DNA of 64,000 nt. Source: Limnohabitans sp. (GTDB lineage Bacteria; Pseudomonadota; Gammaproteobacteria; Burkholderiales; Burkholderiaceae_C). Both the position numbers and the translations under genes were made by a program. The stretch's first letter is position 1. The number at the start of each line of letters is the position of its first letter. Of the stretch, positions 1 to 8,999 are shown one piece after another. Where the stretch lies: assembly GCA_009693505.1 (NCBI GenBank), contig SHXD01000003.1, positions 1 to 64,000 of the forward strand, read 5' to 3'. The notes below the pieces were generated by a model. It had not been told where the DNA came from. It did no database searches and saw nothing but the letters and a program-made list of their open reading frames with translations.

Positions 1-1181
1 AGCAAGGGTACCCGGTCCAACAAAGTGGGCTCGTAAAACCAACCCAGCCCTGTAGCGGGGTCGGCCGAGATTTGGCCACCGCAAAGCACCTGAATGCCTC
101 GCGATTTGGCCGACTCAACATGGCCAGACACACGCTTTAATTGCAACTCCGAATTAACGGGCCCCATGCCTGAATTTCTAAGGCCATGTCCTAAGTGAAT
201 GGCTTTGGTTTTTTTCAGAACCTTTTCAATCAGCGCATCATGAATTGAGTCATGCACCAGCAAGCGAGAACCCGCTGAACATATCTGACCTGCATTCTCA
301 AAAATGCCTGCAATCACATTGTCAGCTGTGATTTCTAAGTCGCAATCTGCCAACGCCACAATGGGCGACTTTCCCCCCAACTCCAAAAGTAAGTGTGTGA
401 TATTGGACGCCGCCACACGCATCACATCCATGCCTGTGGTGACAGAGCCTGTAAACGTGATGTGATGAACGCCAGGGTGTTTCACCAATGCTGCGCCAGC
501 GGCCTGCCCCGTTCCTGTGATGACATTGAAAACGCCCTTGGGCAAACCCGCTTCGATGCACAACTCAGCCAAAATCAAGGCTGTTAAAGGTGTCTGCTCA
601 GCTGGTTTTGCAACCACCGTGCAGCCAGCAGCCAGTGCCGGTGCAATTCCTCTGGCTGCAGTTGAAAGGGGATAATTCCAAGGAATAATATGAGCTGTCA
701 CACCCAGAGGCTCGTTCAATGTGTACGCCACATAATCGGGCCCGAGTGGAATACTGATGCCTTGGTATTTGTCGCAGGCGCCCGCATAATAGTCAAAACA
801 GTTTGCCGCGCCTGCCACATCTCCCATCGCTTCATCCAAGCGTTTACCAGAGTCCAAGGCTTCGACAAAAGACAGTCGTGCTAAATTTTTTCGAATCAAC
901 TCAGCCACATTTCTTAAAAGCTTTCCTCGCTGCGAGGGGGTGAAACGCAACCACTCGCCTTTCAGTGCTTTTTGAGAAGATAGAACGGCACGGTCTACAT
1001 CTTCAGCTTGACCCGCCGCAAATTCAGAAAAGACTCGACCTGTTCCAGGATCCCACGTTGGCATTGATTGGCGACTTTCTGCTGAATAAAATTCACCATC
1101 GATGAAAAGCGCATGGGGCAATTCATCCACCTTGCCAGTTGTCAAGTATTCCTGAATGCTTTTCGTTAAATCAAAGCTCAT
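1..1181 (-). CDS. Aldehyde dehydrogenase, NAD(P)-dependent, C-terminus cut by window edge
   Basis: Oxidises an aldehyde to its carboxylate with NAD(P)+. The minus-strand frame is open from the ATG at 1181 to the window edge, so about 393 residues are visible and the C-terminus is missing. Family hallmarks are present: the glutamate motif LELGGKSP (near 345-390) and the catalytic cysteine motif ENAGQICSAGSR (near 265-300). The start abuts the stop of the upstream enolase-superfamily gene (TAG then ATG with no gap), so the two are co-transcribed and probably co-translated. The context (dehydratase, amine- and alcohol-type flavin oxidoreductases, MocR regulator) suggests it oxidises an aldehyde made by a neighbour. 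Betaine-, gamma-aminobutyraldehyde- and other hydroxy- or amino-aldehyde dehydrogenases all look alike at this level, so no substrate is named. Confidence 0.9.
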   Translation of the reverse strand, partial: MSFDLTKSIQEYLTTGKVDELPHALFIDGEFYSAESRQSMPTWDPGTGRVFSEFAAGQAEDVDRAVLSSQKALKGEWLRFTPSQRGKLLRNVAELIRKNLARLSFVEALDSGKRLDEAMGDVAGAANCFDYYAGACDKYQGISIPLGPDYVAYTLNEPLGVTAHIIPWNYPLSTAARGIAPALAAGCTVVAKPAEQTPLTALILAELCIEAGLPKGVFNVITGTGQAAGAALVKHPGVHHITFTGSVTTGMDVMRVAASNITHLLLELGGKSPIVALADCDLEITADNVIAGIFENAGQICSAGSRLLVHDSIHDALIEKVLKKTKAIHLGHGLRNSGMGPVNSELQLKRVSGHVESAKSRGIQVLCGGQISADPATGLGWFYEPTLLDRVPL

Positions 1182-2285
1182 CTACTTAATCTCGCTCACT
1201 TGATAGGTGGCGCGATTTAACCAATCGGGGTTGACTTCTACACCCCAACCAGGCCCCTCGGGCAATGAAATCATGCCGTCCTTGATGTTGTAAGGCGATT
1301 GCACAAACAAGCCTTCCTGCCATGGGTAGTAATCTGCACCTTCTATCGAAAATTCCAAATATTTTCCAGGATTGGGAATGGCGCAGAGCAGGTGCATGGT
1401 GAACAGTGTGACCAAAGACCAATTGGCACTGTGGGGTGTACAAGGAAGTCCAGCTACATGTGCCATTTGTGCCACCTGCATACTGCGAAGCATGCCGCCC
1501 ATGTAACAAACATCGGGCTGCACAATGTCCACAACCTTTGAATCAATCATGTGCTTCCACATCGGCAAGTAGCAATCTTGCTCGCCACCCGTCACATCCA
1601 AACTCAAAGCTTCTCGCACTGCACGCGTTTGGTCTAACTCCCAGTAAGGACATGGCTCTTCAAAATGCGCGACGCCGTTATCCTCCAACATTCTTCCAAC
1701 CTGAATTGCACGTGCAGTTGAATAACAACTGTTGGCATCCACCATTAACTCAGCTTGGTCACCCAGTGCCTTTCGCAGGGTTGGCACGATTTCTTCAGTA
1801 CGCCCTTCCCACTCGTCTTGATCTCTTCCGTATTCGGCACCGACTCTGAATTTAAAAGCTGTAAAACCGTCACGTTCTTGGAGTTCTTGCATCCTTCGCG
1901 CTTCATCTTTGGGTGTGATGTCACGCTTCATGGAGGACGCATAGGCTCGCAGGGGTTTAGCATGCCCCCCCAACAACTCACAAACAGGCTTGCCTTGCAA
2001 CTTTCCCAGCAAATCCCAGGCTGCAGTTTCTACGCCGCCCATGGCACGGTACATGTGGGAGCCCGGAAACTTGTGCTCTTTTTCAGGAACCAAGGCCATC
2101 AAGCCCGCCATGTCATGAATGTCATGCCCCAAGGCGTATGGCGATACCTGACGGTGCAAAATGAGTGAGCTGATGTCCGAGTGATAAGTTGACACTTGCC
2201 CCCAGCCCTGAGATCCATCTTCCGCCGTGACTCTAGTAAAACCTACAAAGAGATCACTGAAGGTTTCGATGCGTTTGATTTTCAT
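1182..2285 (-). CDS. Mandelate racemase/muconate lactonizing enzyme family protein (enolase superfamily dehydratase)
   Basis: A 367-residue member of the mandelate racemase branch of the enolase superfamily, which abstracts a proton alpha to a carboxylate and usually dehydrates acid sugars or racemises hydroxy acids. Visible active-site set: K145-F-R147 in place of the more common KxK, metal ligands D183 (MVDAN), E209 (HFEEP) and E235 (GGEQD), and the acid-base dyad D258 (QPDV) with H285 (TPHSANW). I start it at the ATG at 2285 (MKIKRIETF), where homology should begin. A longer frame reaches 2369 but would leave 2 bp to the divergent regulator; 2285 leaves 86 bp for divergent promoters. It directly precedes the aldehyde dehydrogenase gene. 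Substrate unknown; the KxR variant does not let me choose between acid-sugar dehydratase types. Confidence 0.85.
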   Translation of the reverse strand: MKIKRIETFSDLFVGFTRVTAEDGSQGWGQVSTYHSDISSLILHRQVSPYALGHDIHDMAGLMALVPEKEHKFPGSHMYRAMGGVETAAWDLLGKLQGKPVCELLGGHAKPLRAYASSMKRDITPKDEARRMQELQERDGFTAFKFRVGAEYGRDQDEWEGRTEEIVPTLRKALGDQAELMVDANSCYSTARAIQVGRMLEDNGVAHFEEPCPYWELDQTRAVREALSLDVTGGEQDCYLPMWKHMIDSKVVDIVQPDVCYMGGMLRSMQVAQMAHVAGLPCTPHSANWSLVTLFTMHLLCAIPNPGKYLEFSIEGADYYPWQEGLFVQSPYNIKDGMISLPEGPGWGVEVNPDWLNRATYQVSEIK

Positions 2286-2371
2286 GCCAAATGATCTCAA
2301 GGCATTGGTAGGGTCAGAAGATCCATTTTGAACAATGAGTGATACCATTTTAAAATTCAATAGGGTCACTT

Positions 2372-3874
2372 ATGGTCAAAAGAGCGCGTGGTTCTTTGTT
2401 ACTTTCTATCAAATTTGACAGGAATTCGCACCAACCAATTAGCACTCAGCTTTATGTGGCGATGAGAGAGTTGATTTTGGCAGGCGGATTTTTAGCGGGA
2501 GAGCGTTTGCCTGCAACTCGAATCTTGGCCAAAGATTTGGGCATTTCCAGAACCACAGTCATTGAAGTCTTTGACCGGCTCACCTCCGAAAGCTTGGTGA
2601 CCTCCAAAACAGGGGCTGGCACTTATGTCAGCAAGGCCTTAAGCGCTGAAAGACCCAAACCCGTCGTATCGCGAACCGAACTCCAAAATCAGCGAGCACC
2701 TCAACTTTCCAAATTGATGGGGCAAGCCTTTCTTCGGTTCAGTGATCGCAAAAGACTGCCTCATGCGGCTCGCGCTTTCACCACAGCCCTTCCTGCCTTC
2801 GATTTTTTTCCAATGGCGCAATGGGCCAGGCTCTCAGCCAAATACATGCGCGGGTCTCGCGACGACGTCATGGGTTATGGAGACCCTAATGGCGCCGCAC
2901 AATTACGTCGAGCCATCGCCTCCCATTTGCGAGTCAATCGAGGTATAGCTTGTGAGCCTGAGCAAATTTTCATTGTGAGTGGTGCTCAACAAGCCTTCCA
3001 TTTGATTGGCTCCACCTTGGTCAATCCTGGGGAAAATGTTTGGTTTGAAAATCCTGGTGCCATTGGTGCCAGAAACAGCTTGATTGCTTGCGGTGCAAAT
3101 CTCATTCCCGTACCGGTTGACAGCGAAGGCTTAAGGGTGGACGACGCCTTGAGAATGTGCCCTGAATTCAGATTGGCTTTTGTCACACCCTCGCATCAAC
3201 AACCGATGGGCAGCGTCATGAGCCTTGAGCGACGTTTTGCGCTGCTGAGTGCCGCAGACAAAGCCGAGGCTTGGATCATTGAAGATGACTATGACGGTGA
3301 ATTTTTCTTTGGCAGCCACCCACCCCCCACGCTTAAAAGTGTGGACACAGCAGGGCAAGTTATTTATGTGGGCACCTTTAGCAAATCTCTATTTCCAGCC
3401 CTGCGCCTTGGCTACATGTTGGTACCCGATAGTTTAGTGGACACCTTTCAAACCATTATGTACAACTACCTACAGGGTGTGCCTTCTCATACCCAATCAA
3501 TGGTTGCTGAATTTATTGACGAAGGTCATTTCTCATCACACGTTAGGCGCATGAGACTCATCTATCAAGAAAGACATGAGGCCTTGATCCGTGTGGCCCA
3601 CCAAAAACTCAGTGGCCTGCTTGAAGTTGAGACAACTCGAAGCGGGCTTCACACCATTGCGCATTTGCCGCGACATCTTTCAGAAATTGAAATTTCCAAA
3701 GCAGCCGAACTTCTGAATGTCACCGCATCTCCTTTAGGCAGGTATGCACTGGCCCCTTTGAAATCACAAGGTTTGGTTTTGGGCTTTGGAGGCGTCAACC
3801 CGCAACAAATTCAAACAGGCGTTGAAGTTTTGGCAAGCGTCCTTGAAAATCAGCACAAACTGAAAAGCAAATAA
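2372..3874 (+). CDS. MocR/PdxR-type transcriptional regulator (GntR wHTH fused to aminotransferase fold)
   Basis: A 500-residue regulator with an N-terminal GntR winged helix (about residues 15-88, PISTQLYVAMRELI and LGISRTTVIEVFDRL) and a class I aminotransferase-like domain (about 130-490). The likely PLP lysine is K338 in TFSKSLFPALRLGY, with the cofactor aspartate in IIEDDYDGEF. MocR proteins bind PLP, and sometimes an amine or amino acid adduct, to switch transcription. An AGGG lies six bases before the ATG. The gene is divergent from the dehydratase/aldehyde dehydrogenase pair and upstream of three flavin oxidoreductase genes, so it probably controls both arms. An amine or amino acid inducer would fit both the PLP domain and the amine-oxidase-like neighbours; that is inference. 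Confidence 0.92.
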   Translation: MVKRARGSLLLSIKFDRNSHQPISTQLYVAMRELILAGGFLAGERLPATRILAKDLGISRTTVIEVFDRLTSESLVTSKTGAGTYVSKALSAERPKPVVSRTELQNQRAPQLSKLMGQAFLRFSDRKRLPHAARAFTTALPAFDFFPMAQWARLSAKYMRGSRDDVMGYGDPNGAAQLRRAIASHLRVNRGIACEPEQIFIVSGAQQAFHLIGSTLVNPGENVWFENPGAIGARNSLIACGANLIPVPVDSEGLRVDDALRMCPEFRLAFVTPSHQQPMGSVMSLERRFALLSAADKAEAWIIEDDYDGEFFFGSHPPPTLKSVDTAGQVIYVGTFSKSLFPALRLGYMLVPDSLVDTFQTIMYNYLQGVPSHTQSMVAEFIDEGHFSSHVRRMRLIYQERHEALIRVAHQKLSGLLEVETTRSGLHTIAHLPRHLSEIEISKAAELLNVTASPLGRYALAPLKSQGLVLGFGGVNPQQIQTGVEVLASVLENQHKLKSK

Positions 3875-3968
3875 GTTCAGGAACAATTCGTGGTTTGCTA
3901 ATATCTTCAAAACGGACCTTTCCACCAGACCAATGTCCATGAAAAACTGAGCTTTTAACTGTAAAACT

Positions 3969-5588
3969 TTGACCGAATTCGATTTCATTGTTGTGGGCGC
4001 AGGTTCAGCAGGGTGCGTCATGGCCAACCGACTTTCGGCATGCGGGCGTTTTAGCGTCTTGCTACTCGAAGCTGGTGGAAGTGATCAACGCCTCTGGCTG
4101 AAGGTCCCCATCGGCTACGGCATGTCTTTTTACAATCCGAGCGTCAATTGGATGTATCAGACGGAGCCTGATCCGCAATTGAATCATCGATCAGCTTATT
4201 GGCCTAGGGGCAAGGTCTTAGGTGGCTCCAGTGCCATCAATGCCATGGTTTTTATCAGGGGCCAAGCCCGTGACTTCAATGACTGGGCCAACTTGGGCAA
4301 CTCGGGCTGGTCATATCAAGACGTCCTGCCTTATTTTAAAAAGCTAGAAGACAGCCCCCATGGACCTAGCGCATCAAGGGGCGTTGACGGTCCCCTGCAC
4401 GTGAGCGATGTGTCCAAACAAGTCCACCCGGTGTGTGAGCAATTTTTAAAAGCTGGCGAAGAGTTGGGCATTCAAAGGAATGCTGACATCAATGGCGATT
4501 CTCAAGAAGGTGTCTGCATCAATCAAATTACCACACGAAATGGTTTTCGAGAATCTGCCAGCAGCGCCTATCTCAAACCAGCCCTCAAGCGACCCAATTT
4601 AAAAGTCATCACTCACGCACATGCCTCTCGGGTACTTTTTGAAGATCAAAAAGCAGTGGGCATTGAATACATCCAAAATGGCATCAAACTCAGCGTTCGT
4701 GCACAACGAGAAGTCATCCTTTCTGCAGGCGCCATCAATACGCCACAAATACTCCAATTGTCGGGCGTAGGGCCTGGGCACCTCTTGCAAAAATTCAATA
4801 TCCCTTTGGTTATTGACAGCCCCGCTGTAGGGCAAAACTTACAAGACCATTTGTGCATTGACTATGTATACAGGTCCAAAGTACCCACCTTAAACAAGCA
4901 ATTGGGAAGCCTATGGGGCCAAGTTTGGTCGGGACTGCAATACATCACCAAGCGGCAAGGACCCCTGTCTTTGAGTATTAACCAAGCCGGCGGCTTCTGT
5001 AAATCAACTGAGCAATCAGATCATCCCGATTTGCAACTTTATTTTTCACCGCTCAGCTATCTCAAAGCCACTCCTGGCAAACGGAAGTTGACAGCGCCCG
5101 ACGCCTTTCCAGGATTTTTGTTGAGTGCGCAACCCTGTCGACCTGAAAGTCGCGGCAGCATCACGGTTCAAAGTACTGACCCAAAACAGGCTCCTAAGAT
5201 TTGGCCCAATTCACTTTCTACCCCTGCTGACAAAGCCGCCATGCTTCTTGCTGCTCAGTGGCTTAGAAAATTAGCGGGCACGCCCTCTATGAGAAGCATC
5301 ATTGACCATGAAATTTTGCCTGGCCCACAAGTCCAAAGTATCGATCAAATGATGGTAGATATTTACGAAAGAGCATCGACCGTTTACCATCCTGTGAGTA
5401 CTTGCAGAATGGGAACCCATATTGAGCATGCGGTTGTAGACTCACAACTTCGAGCCCATGGCCTACTATCCTTAAGGATTGTTGATGCTTCAGTTTTTCC
5501 CACACTCACGTCGGGTAACACCAATGCCCCCACCCTCATGCTTGCAGAAAAAGCTGCAGATATGGTGTTAGCAGATCATCAGTATTAA
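3969..5588 (+). CDS. GMC family FAD-dependent oxidoreductase (choline/alcohol dehydrogenase-like)
   Basis: A 539-residue glucose-methanol-choline oxidoreductase. It has the FAD dinucleotide fold at residues 4-20 (DFIVVGAGSAGCVMANRL), the GMC signature around GGSSAINAMVFIRG, and the C-terminal catalytic histidine in YHPVSTCRMG followed by the SGNTNAPT segment. Family members oxidise alcohols to aldehydes, passing electrons to oxygen or to the respiratory chain. The only possible start after the in-frame stop at 3948-3950 is the TTG at 3969; there is no strong ribosome site, so translation may be weak. It follows the MocR gene by 94 bp and precedes two more flavoproteins. No signal peptide, so cytoplasmic. 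With the aldehyde dehydrogenase it could form an alcohol-to-acid pair. Substrate not determinable. Confidence 0.9.
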   Translation: MTEFDFIVVGAGSAGCVMANRLSACGRFSVLLLEAGGSDQRLWLKVPIGYGMSFYNPSVNWMYQTEPDPQLNHRSAYWPRGKVLGGSSAINAMVFIRGQARDFNDWANLGNSGWSYQDVLPYFKKLEDSPHGPSASRGVDGPLHVSDVSKQVHPVCEQFLKAGEELGIQRNADINGDSQEGVCINQITTRNGFRESASSAYLKPALKRPNLKVITHAHASRVLFEDQKAVGIEYIQNGIKLSVRAQREVILSAGAINTPQILQLSGVGPGHLLQKFNIPLVIDSPAVGQNLQDHLCIDYVYRSKVPTLNKQLGSLWGQVWSGLQYITKRQGPLSLSINQAGGFCKSTEQSDHPDLQLYFSPLSYLKATPGKRKLTAPDAFPGFLLSAQPCRPESRGSITVQSTDPKQAPKIWPNSLSTPADKAAMLLAAQWLRKLAGTPSMRSIIDHEILPGPQVQSIDQMMVDIYERASTVYHPVSTCRMGTHIEHAVVDSQLRAHGLLSLRIVDASVFPTLTSGNTNAPTLMLAEKAADMVLADHQY

Positions 5589-5605
5589 CCAAAGGAACGG
5601 ATTTC

Positions 5606-6898
5606 ATGTCATCTCTTGCTCTCATGGAAAACTGCAAACTCAGTCCGTACTGGTGGGAAAAAACACCCAGACCTTCTTCACAGGAAAAGGCTTTACCCAG
5701 CTCGGTAGACGTCTTGGTCATTGGCGCCGGCTACACAGGACTTCATGCAGCGCTGCAAACTGCCAGAGGTGGCCGTTCAACTTGGGTCATCGATGCTGAG
5801 GATGCAGGATGGGGTTGCAGTTCACGAAATGGCGGGCAAATTTCAACCAGTATCAAGCCCACCTATGACTCGCTGTCTAAAGAACACGGTTTGAAAAAAG
5901 CTTTTGACATCTTGAAGGAAGGTCAGAACTCTTTGGAATGGATTCAGCATTTTGTAGAGTCTGAAAAAATCGATTGCGACTTTGTAAAAGTGGGTCGATT
6001 TCATGCGGCACACAACGCTGAACAATACGAGATACTTGCTCAGAAGTTGACAAATCAGCCCAAGGGGCTGGAAGTGAAGGCGCATGTTGTTCCCCGATCA
6101 GAGCAAAGGCAAGAATTGGGCTCCGATGTTTACTGGGGCGGTGTTGTTTATGAACAGCATTGCTCTGTTGATCCGGCGGCTTACCACCAGGGGCTTCTTG
6201 AGCGGGCTGTTTCAGCGGGCGTTGAAATCATTTCCAGATGCCCTGCATTGAACATTCAAAAAAATGGCAACGATTTTGAAGTTCAAACACCAAGAGGTGT
6301 CATCAAGGCAAAAAATGTTGTCATTGCAACCAACGGCTATACCGGCAAGCTCACGCCCTGGCTTCAAAGACGCGTGATTCCCATCGGCAGTTACATGATT
6401 GCCACAGATGCTTTACCAACGGGCATGATGGACAGGCTGATCCCCAGAGATCGAATTGTGAGCGACACACGACGCGTTGTTTACTACTACCGGTCGTCTC
6501 CCGATCGCACTCGAATTTTGTTTGGCGGCCGAGTTTCACACCAAGAAACAGATCCTCGAGTGAGTGGTCCCAAACTTCACCACGACTTGGCGGAAATTTT
6601 CCCAGAATTGAAAAATGTCCCTATAAGCCATTCTTGGTGCGGTTTTGTGGCTTACACATTTGATGAACTCATGCACACAGGGGTTCATGACGGCATGCAT
6701 TACGCCATGGGCTATTGCGGCGCTGGCGTAGGAACTTCTAGCTACTTTGGCATGAGAATTGGCCAACAAATATTGGGCTTGAAAGAAGGCACCACGGCCC
6801 TAGACGGATTGCCATTCCAGACTCGCCCTTTTTACACAGGCAATCCTTGGTTTTTAGCACCTTCCATTCGCTACTACAGGTGGCTAGACCGTTTTTAA
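5606..6898 (+). CDS. FAD-dependent amine oxidoreductase of the PuuB/OrdL type (DAO fold)
   Basis: A 430-residue D-amino-acid-oxidase-fold flavoenzyme. The Rossmann motif VLVIGAGYTGLHAAL lies at about residues 35-49, followed by GCSSRNGGQIS, which is characteristic of gamma-glutamylputrescine oxidase-like proteins. The C-terminal GYCGAGVGTSSYFG segment completes the FAD site. Such enzymes oxidise secondary or primary amines to aldehydes plus amine. AAGGA at 5591-5595 is a good ribosome site for the ATG at 5606, 17 bp after the GMC gene. With the PLP-binding regulator and the aldehyde dehydrogenase this gives an amine to aldehyde to acid scheme, but the substrate need not be gamma-glutamylputrescine: no PuuA-type ligase is in view. 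Confidence 0.87.
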   Translation: MSSLALMENCKLSPYWWEKTPRPSSQEKALPSSVDVLVIGAGYTGLHAALQTARGGRSTWVIDAEDAGWGCSSRNGGQISTSIKPTYDSLSKEHGLKKAFDILKEGQNSLEWIQHFVESEKIDCDFVKVGRFHAAHNAEQYEILAQKLTNQPKGLEVKAHVVPRSEQRQELGSDVYWGGVVYEQHCSVDPAAYHQGLLERAVSAGVEIISRCPALNIQKNGNDFEVQTPRGVIKAKNVVIATNGYTGKLTPWLQRRVIPIGSYMIATDALPTGMMDRLIPRDRIVSDTRRVVYYYRSSPDRTRILFGGRVSHQETDPRVSGPKLHHDLAEIFPELKNVPISHSWCGFVAYTFDELMHTGVHDGMHYAMGYCGAGVGTSSYFGMRIGQQILGLKEGTTALDGLPFQTRPFYTGNPWFLAPSIRYYRWLDRF

Positions 6899-6931
6899 AA
6901 GTCAAGCACCATTGTCATTCTCCAAACAGGT

Positions 6932-8230
6932 ATGCAATTTTCCAAGCACCTTCTAGATTTGCCGCCTCGGTCGCCGCGGGGGTCACTTCATGTTTTGGTT
7001 GTCGGATCGGGTGCCGTTGGACTTTCATGCGCACTCTGGCTTTTAAAGTCTGGTCACCAGGTCACTGTGTTTGACCCCAACCCCCCACTTGAAGACATTG
7101 ACTACCGAGGCGCCTGCAGTTTTGGCAATGCATGTTCCATTGCCTATGGGGCCGTGACACCCGTCGCCATGCCTGGGATTTTGAAAGATGTTCCTAGCAT
7201 GTTGGCCAACCCACTTGCACATCTTTCCATTCAATGGCGCAATTTTCCAGAGTTGATTCCTTGGCTGTTGAATTTCATTCGCTCCAGCAAGTCAGACAGG
7301 GTCCTTGAAATTGTCAATGAATTGACTGAACTCATGCGGCTGGCAGAAGCCGGCATATCACCTTTGCTTCAAGAAAGTGGCAGCCAGAATTTAATTCGCA
7401 ATCGCGAATGTCTTTATCTTTATAAATCTGAAGAAAAATTCCAGCAAGCCCAATACGGTCTTCAATTGCGAGCAAATCAGGGCGTTCGCATAGAGACACT
7501 CGATGCCACTCAAATTCATGAAAGAGAGCCGCATCTAACGCCTGTCTATCACAAGGGTGTTTTATTTTTGGATGCGTACAGCTTAGAAAGTCCATATGTA
7601 TACATGAAGAATCTAGCAAATTGCATTCTCCAGAGAGGTGGCAAATTTGTACATCAGCACATTGATGAAATTGTGACTGGCAATGATCATGTCCAGCTCA
7701 GAAGTCAGGGACTGCTCAGTGAACATGCAGATCAAGTGGTTGTGGCTGCTGGCGCATGGTCAAAAAAACTATTGCACCCTCATGATCAAGTTCTACTGAA
7801 CACTGAGCGCGGTTACCACGTGATGTTTCCAGAATCTGAAAAATTATTGACAACGCCAACATGCTATCCAGAACATGGTTTTTACATGACACCCATGATG
7901 GATGGCATTCGTTCAGCAGGCACCGTTGAGCTGGGCGGCCTGGGTGCCGCTCCAAACCTTAAACGAATTGAAGTCATCGAAAAAGTCACTCGGCAATTGA
8001 TTCAAGGCTTAGGCCCCAGTGGTGACACGTGGCTTGGACATCGTCCCTCCATGCCCGATTCCCTGCCCGTCATCGGTCAATCACCTCACAACGAAAGAAT
8101 TATTTATGCCTTTGGCCATGGGCACCTTGGACTTACCTTGGCAGGCATTACAGGCCGCTTGGTGGCTGAAATAACTGGTGGATATACCTTGTCTAAAAAT
8201 ATCAATGCACTGCGGCCACATCGATTTTGA
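6932..8230 (+). CDS. D-amino acid dehydrogenase-like FAD oxidoreductase (DadA family)
   Basis: A 432-residue DAO-fold protein with the nucleotide-binding motif VLVVGSGAVGLSCALWLL after a short N-terminal extension of about 20 residues. The DadA-like segment GACSFGNACSIAYG and the C-terminal FGHGHLGLTLAGITGRLVAE FAD motif are present. DadA-type enzymes deaminate D-amino acids or related imino acids and pass electrons to the quinone pool. It follows the PuuB-like gene by 33 bp and is the last gene of this run; the convergent TauE gene ends 28 bp beyond. Base composition here looks more AT-rich by eye than the polA region. The role in the same unknown pathway is inferred from position. Confidence 0.87.
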   Translation: MQFSKHLLDLPPRSPRGSLHVLVVGSGAVGLSCALWLLKSGHQVTVFDPNPPLEDIDYRGACSFGNACSIAYGAVTPVAMPGILKDVPSMLANPLAHLSIQWRNFPELIPWLLNFIRSSKSDRVLEIVNELTELMRLAEAGISPLLQESGSQNLIRNRECLYLYKSEEKFQQAQYGLQLRANQGVRIETLDATQIHEREPHLTPVYHKGVLFLDAYSLESPYVYMKNLANCILQRGGKFVHQHIDEIVTGNDHVQLRSQGLLSEHADQVVVAAGAWSKKLLHPHDQVLLNTERGYHVMFPESEKLLTTPTCYPEHGFYMTPMMDGIRSAGTVELGGLGAAPNLKRIEVIEKVTRQLIQGLGPSGDTWLGHRPSMPDSLPVIGQSPHNERIIYAFGHGHLGLTLAGITGRLVAEITGGYTLSKNINALRPHRF

Positions 8231-8258
8231 CCTGCTATTTTCAACCAACACAAAGGAC

Positions 8259-8999
8259 CTAAAACGCAATGCCTCTCAAGGACCTGGCACACAACACAAG
8301 CCCACTAAGGCATAAAAAACTGTAAATGAAAGGCTTGAGAAATGCTGCTTGAATTCGAAGTGCCAATTGGTGTCCCAGCCAAACACCTGCCAATGCAAAA
8401 GGCAGAAGCAAAATCAAGCATTTCCAAAGTGCTACATCATTCAAGCCACCTGCAACACCCACCATACACAGCGCAATGGATGACAGGCCAATGATTGTCA
8501 TGGGCATGGTCGCCCTGATTGAAAATGGATCTGCCAAGCGCTGCGCAAGCCACGACATGACAACCGGACCTGCTGTGCCAAACATGGTTTCAACAAGCCC
8601 CATCAAGAAACCAGCCAAGTGACGCATCGATGGTCTGAGTTGAACAGCCACTGGCGCGCCCTTGAGCCCACGCCAGCCAATGAAGATGACATAAAACCCC
8701 AAACAAAAAAGCAAGCCATCACCTTGAGTGATGCGCATGAGCACAATGCCAGCTAATGCGCCAAAAATAACCGAAGGCAGCAAAGGCGGCAACTCTCTCC
8801 ACACGACTTGCCGAAAATTCAAACCCGTGTGCAAGACGGCAGCAGGCACATCAACCAGCAGCACCAAGGGCACCACCACAGCGAGCGGCCAATCCCAAGC
8901 CAACAAGGGCACAATAATCAAGGCCGAACCAAACCCTGCAATTCCAAGCACAAAATTGCCCACAAACACCACTGCAAATTGATACAGGCCAGCTTCCAT
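8259..8999 (-). CDS. TauE/SafE family sulfite exporter-like membrane protein
   Basis: A 246-residue multispanning protein with the duplicated TauE/SafE architecture: about 8 hydrophobic segments, an N-terminal FVGNFVLGIAGFGSALI motif and a central GFLMGLVETMFGTAGPVVMSW repeat. The family exports sulfite, sulfoacetate or other organic anions across the inner membrane. Its ATG abuts the TAG stop of the upstream Nudix gene, so it is the last gene of a polA-Nudix-TauE run. Nothing nearby identifies the anion carried. Confidence 0.88.
   Translation of the reverse strand: MEAGLYQFAVVFVGNFVLGIAGFGSALIIVPLLAWDWPLAVVVPLVLLVDVPAAVLHTGLNFRQVVWRELPPLLPSVIFGALAGIVLMRITQGDGLLFCLGFYVIFIGWRGLKGAPVAVQLRPSMRHLAGFLMGLVETMFGTAGPVVMSWLAQRLADPFSIRATMPMTIIGLSSIALCMVGVAGGLNDVALWKCLILLLPFALAGVWLGHQLALRIQAAFLKPFIYSFLCLSGLVLCARSLRGIAF

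Noticed and set aside
2286-2369. N-terminal extension of the enolase-superfamily gene to 2369
   Set aside because: Would leave 2 bp to the divergent regulator and adds 28 residues with no family similarity.
4860-4875. GTATAC core inside the GMC oxidoreductase gene
   Set aside because: Lies in coding sequence without the AAG/CTT flanks; the six-base core alone is expected many times by chance in 64 kb.
7594-7607. ATGTATACAT palindrome in the DadA-like gene
   Set aside because: Inside a coding region far from any start; treated as chance.
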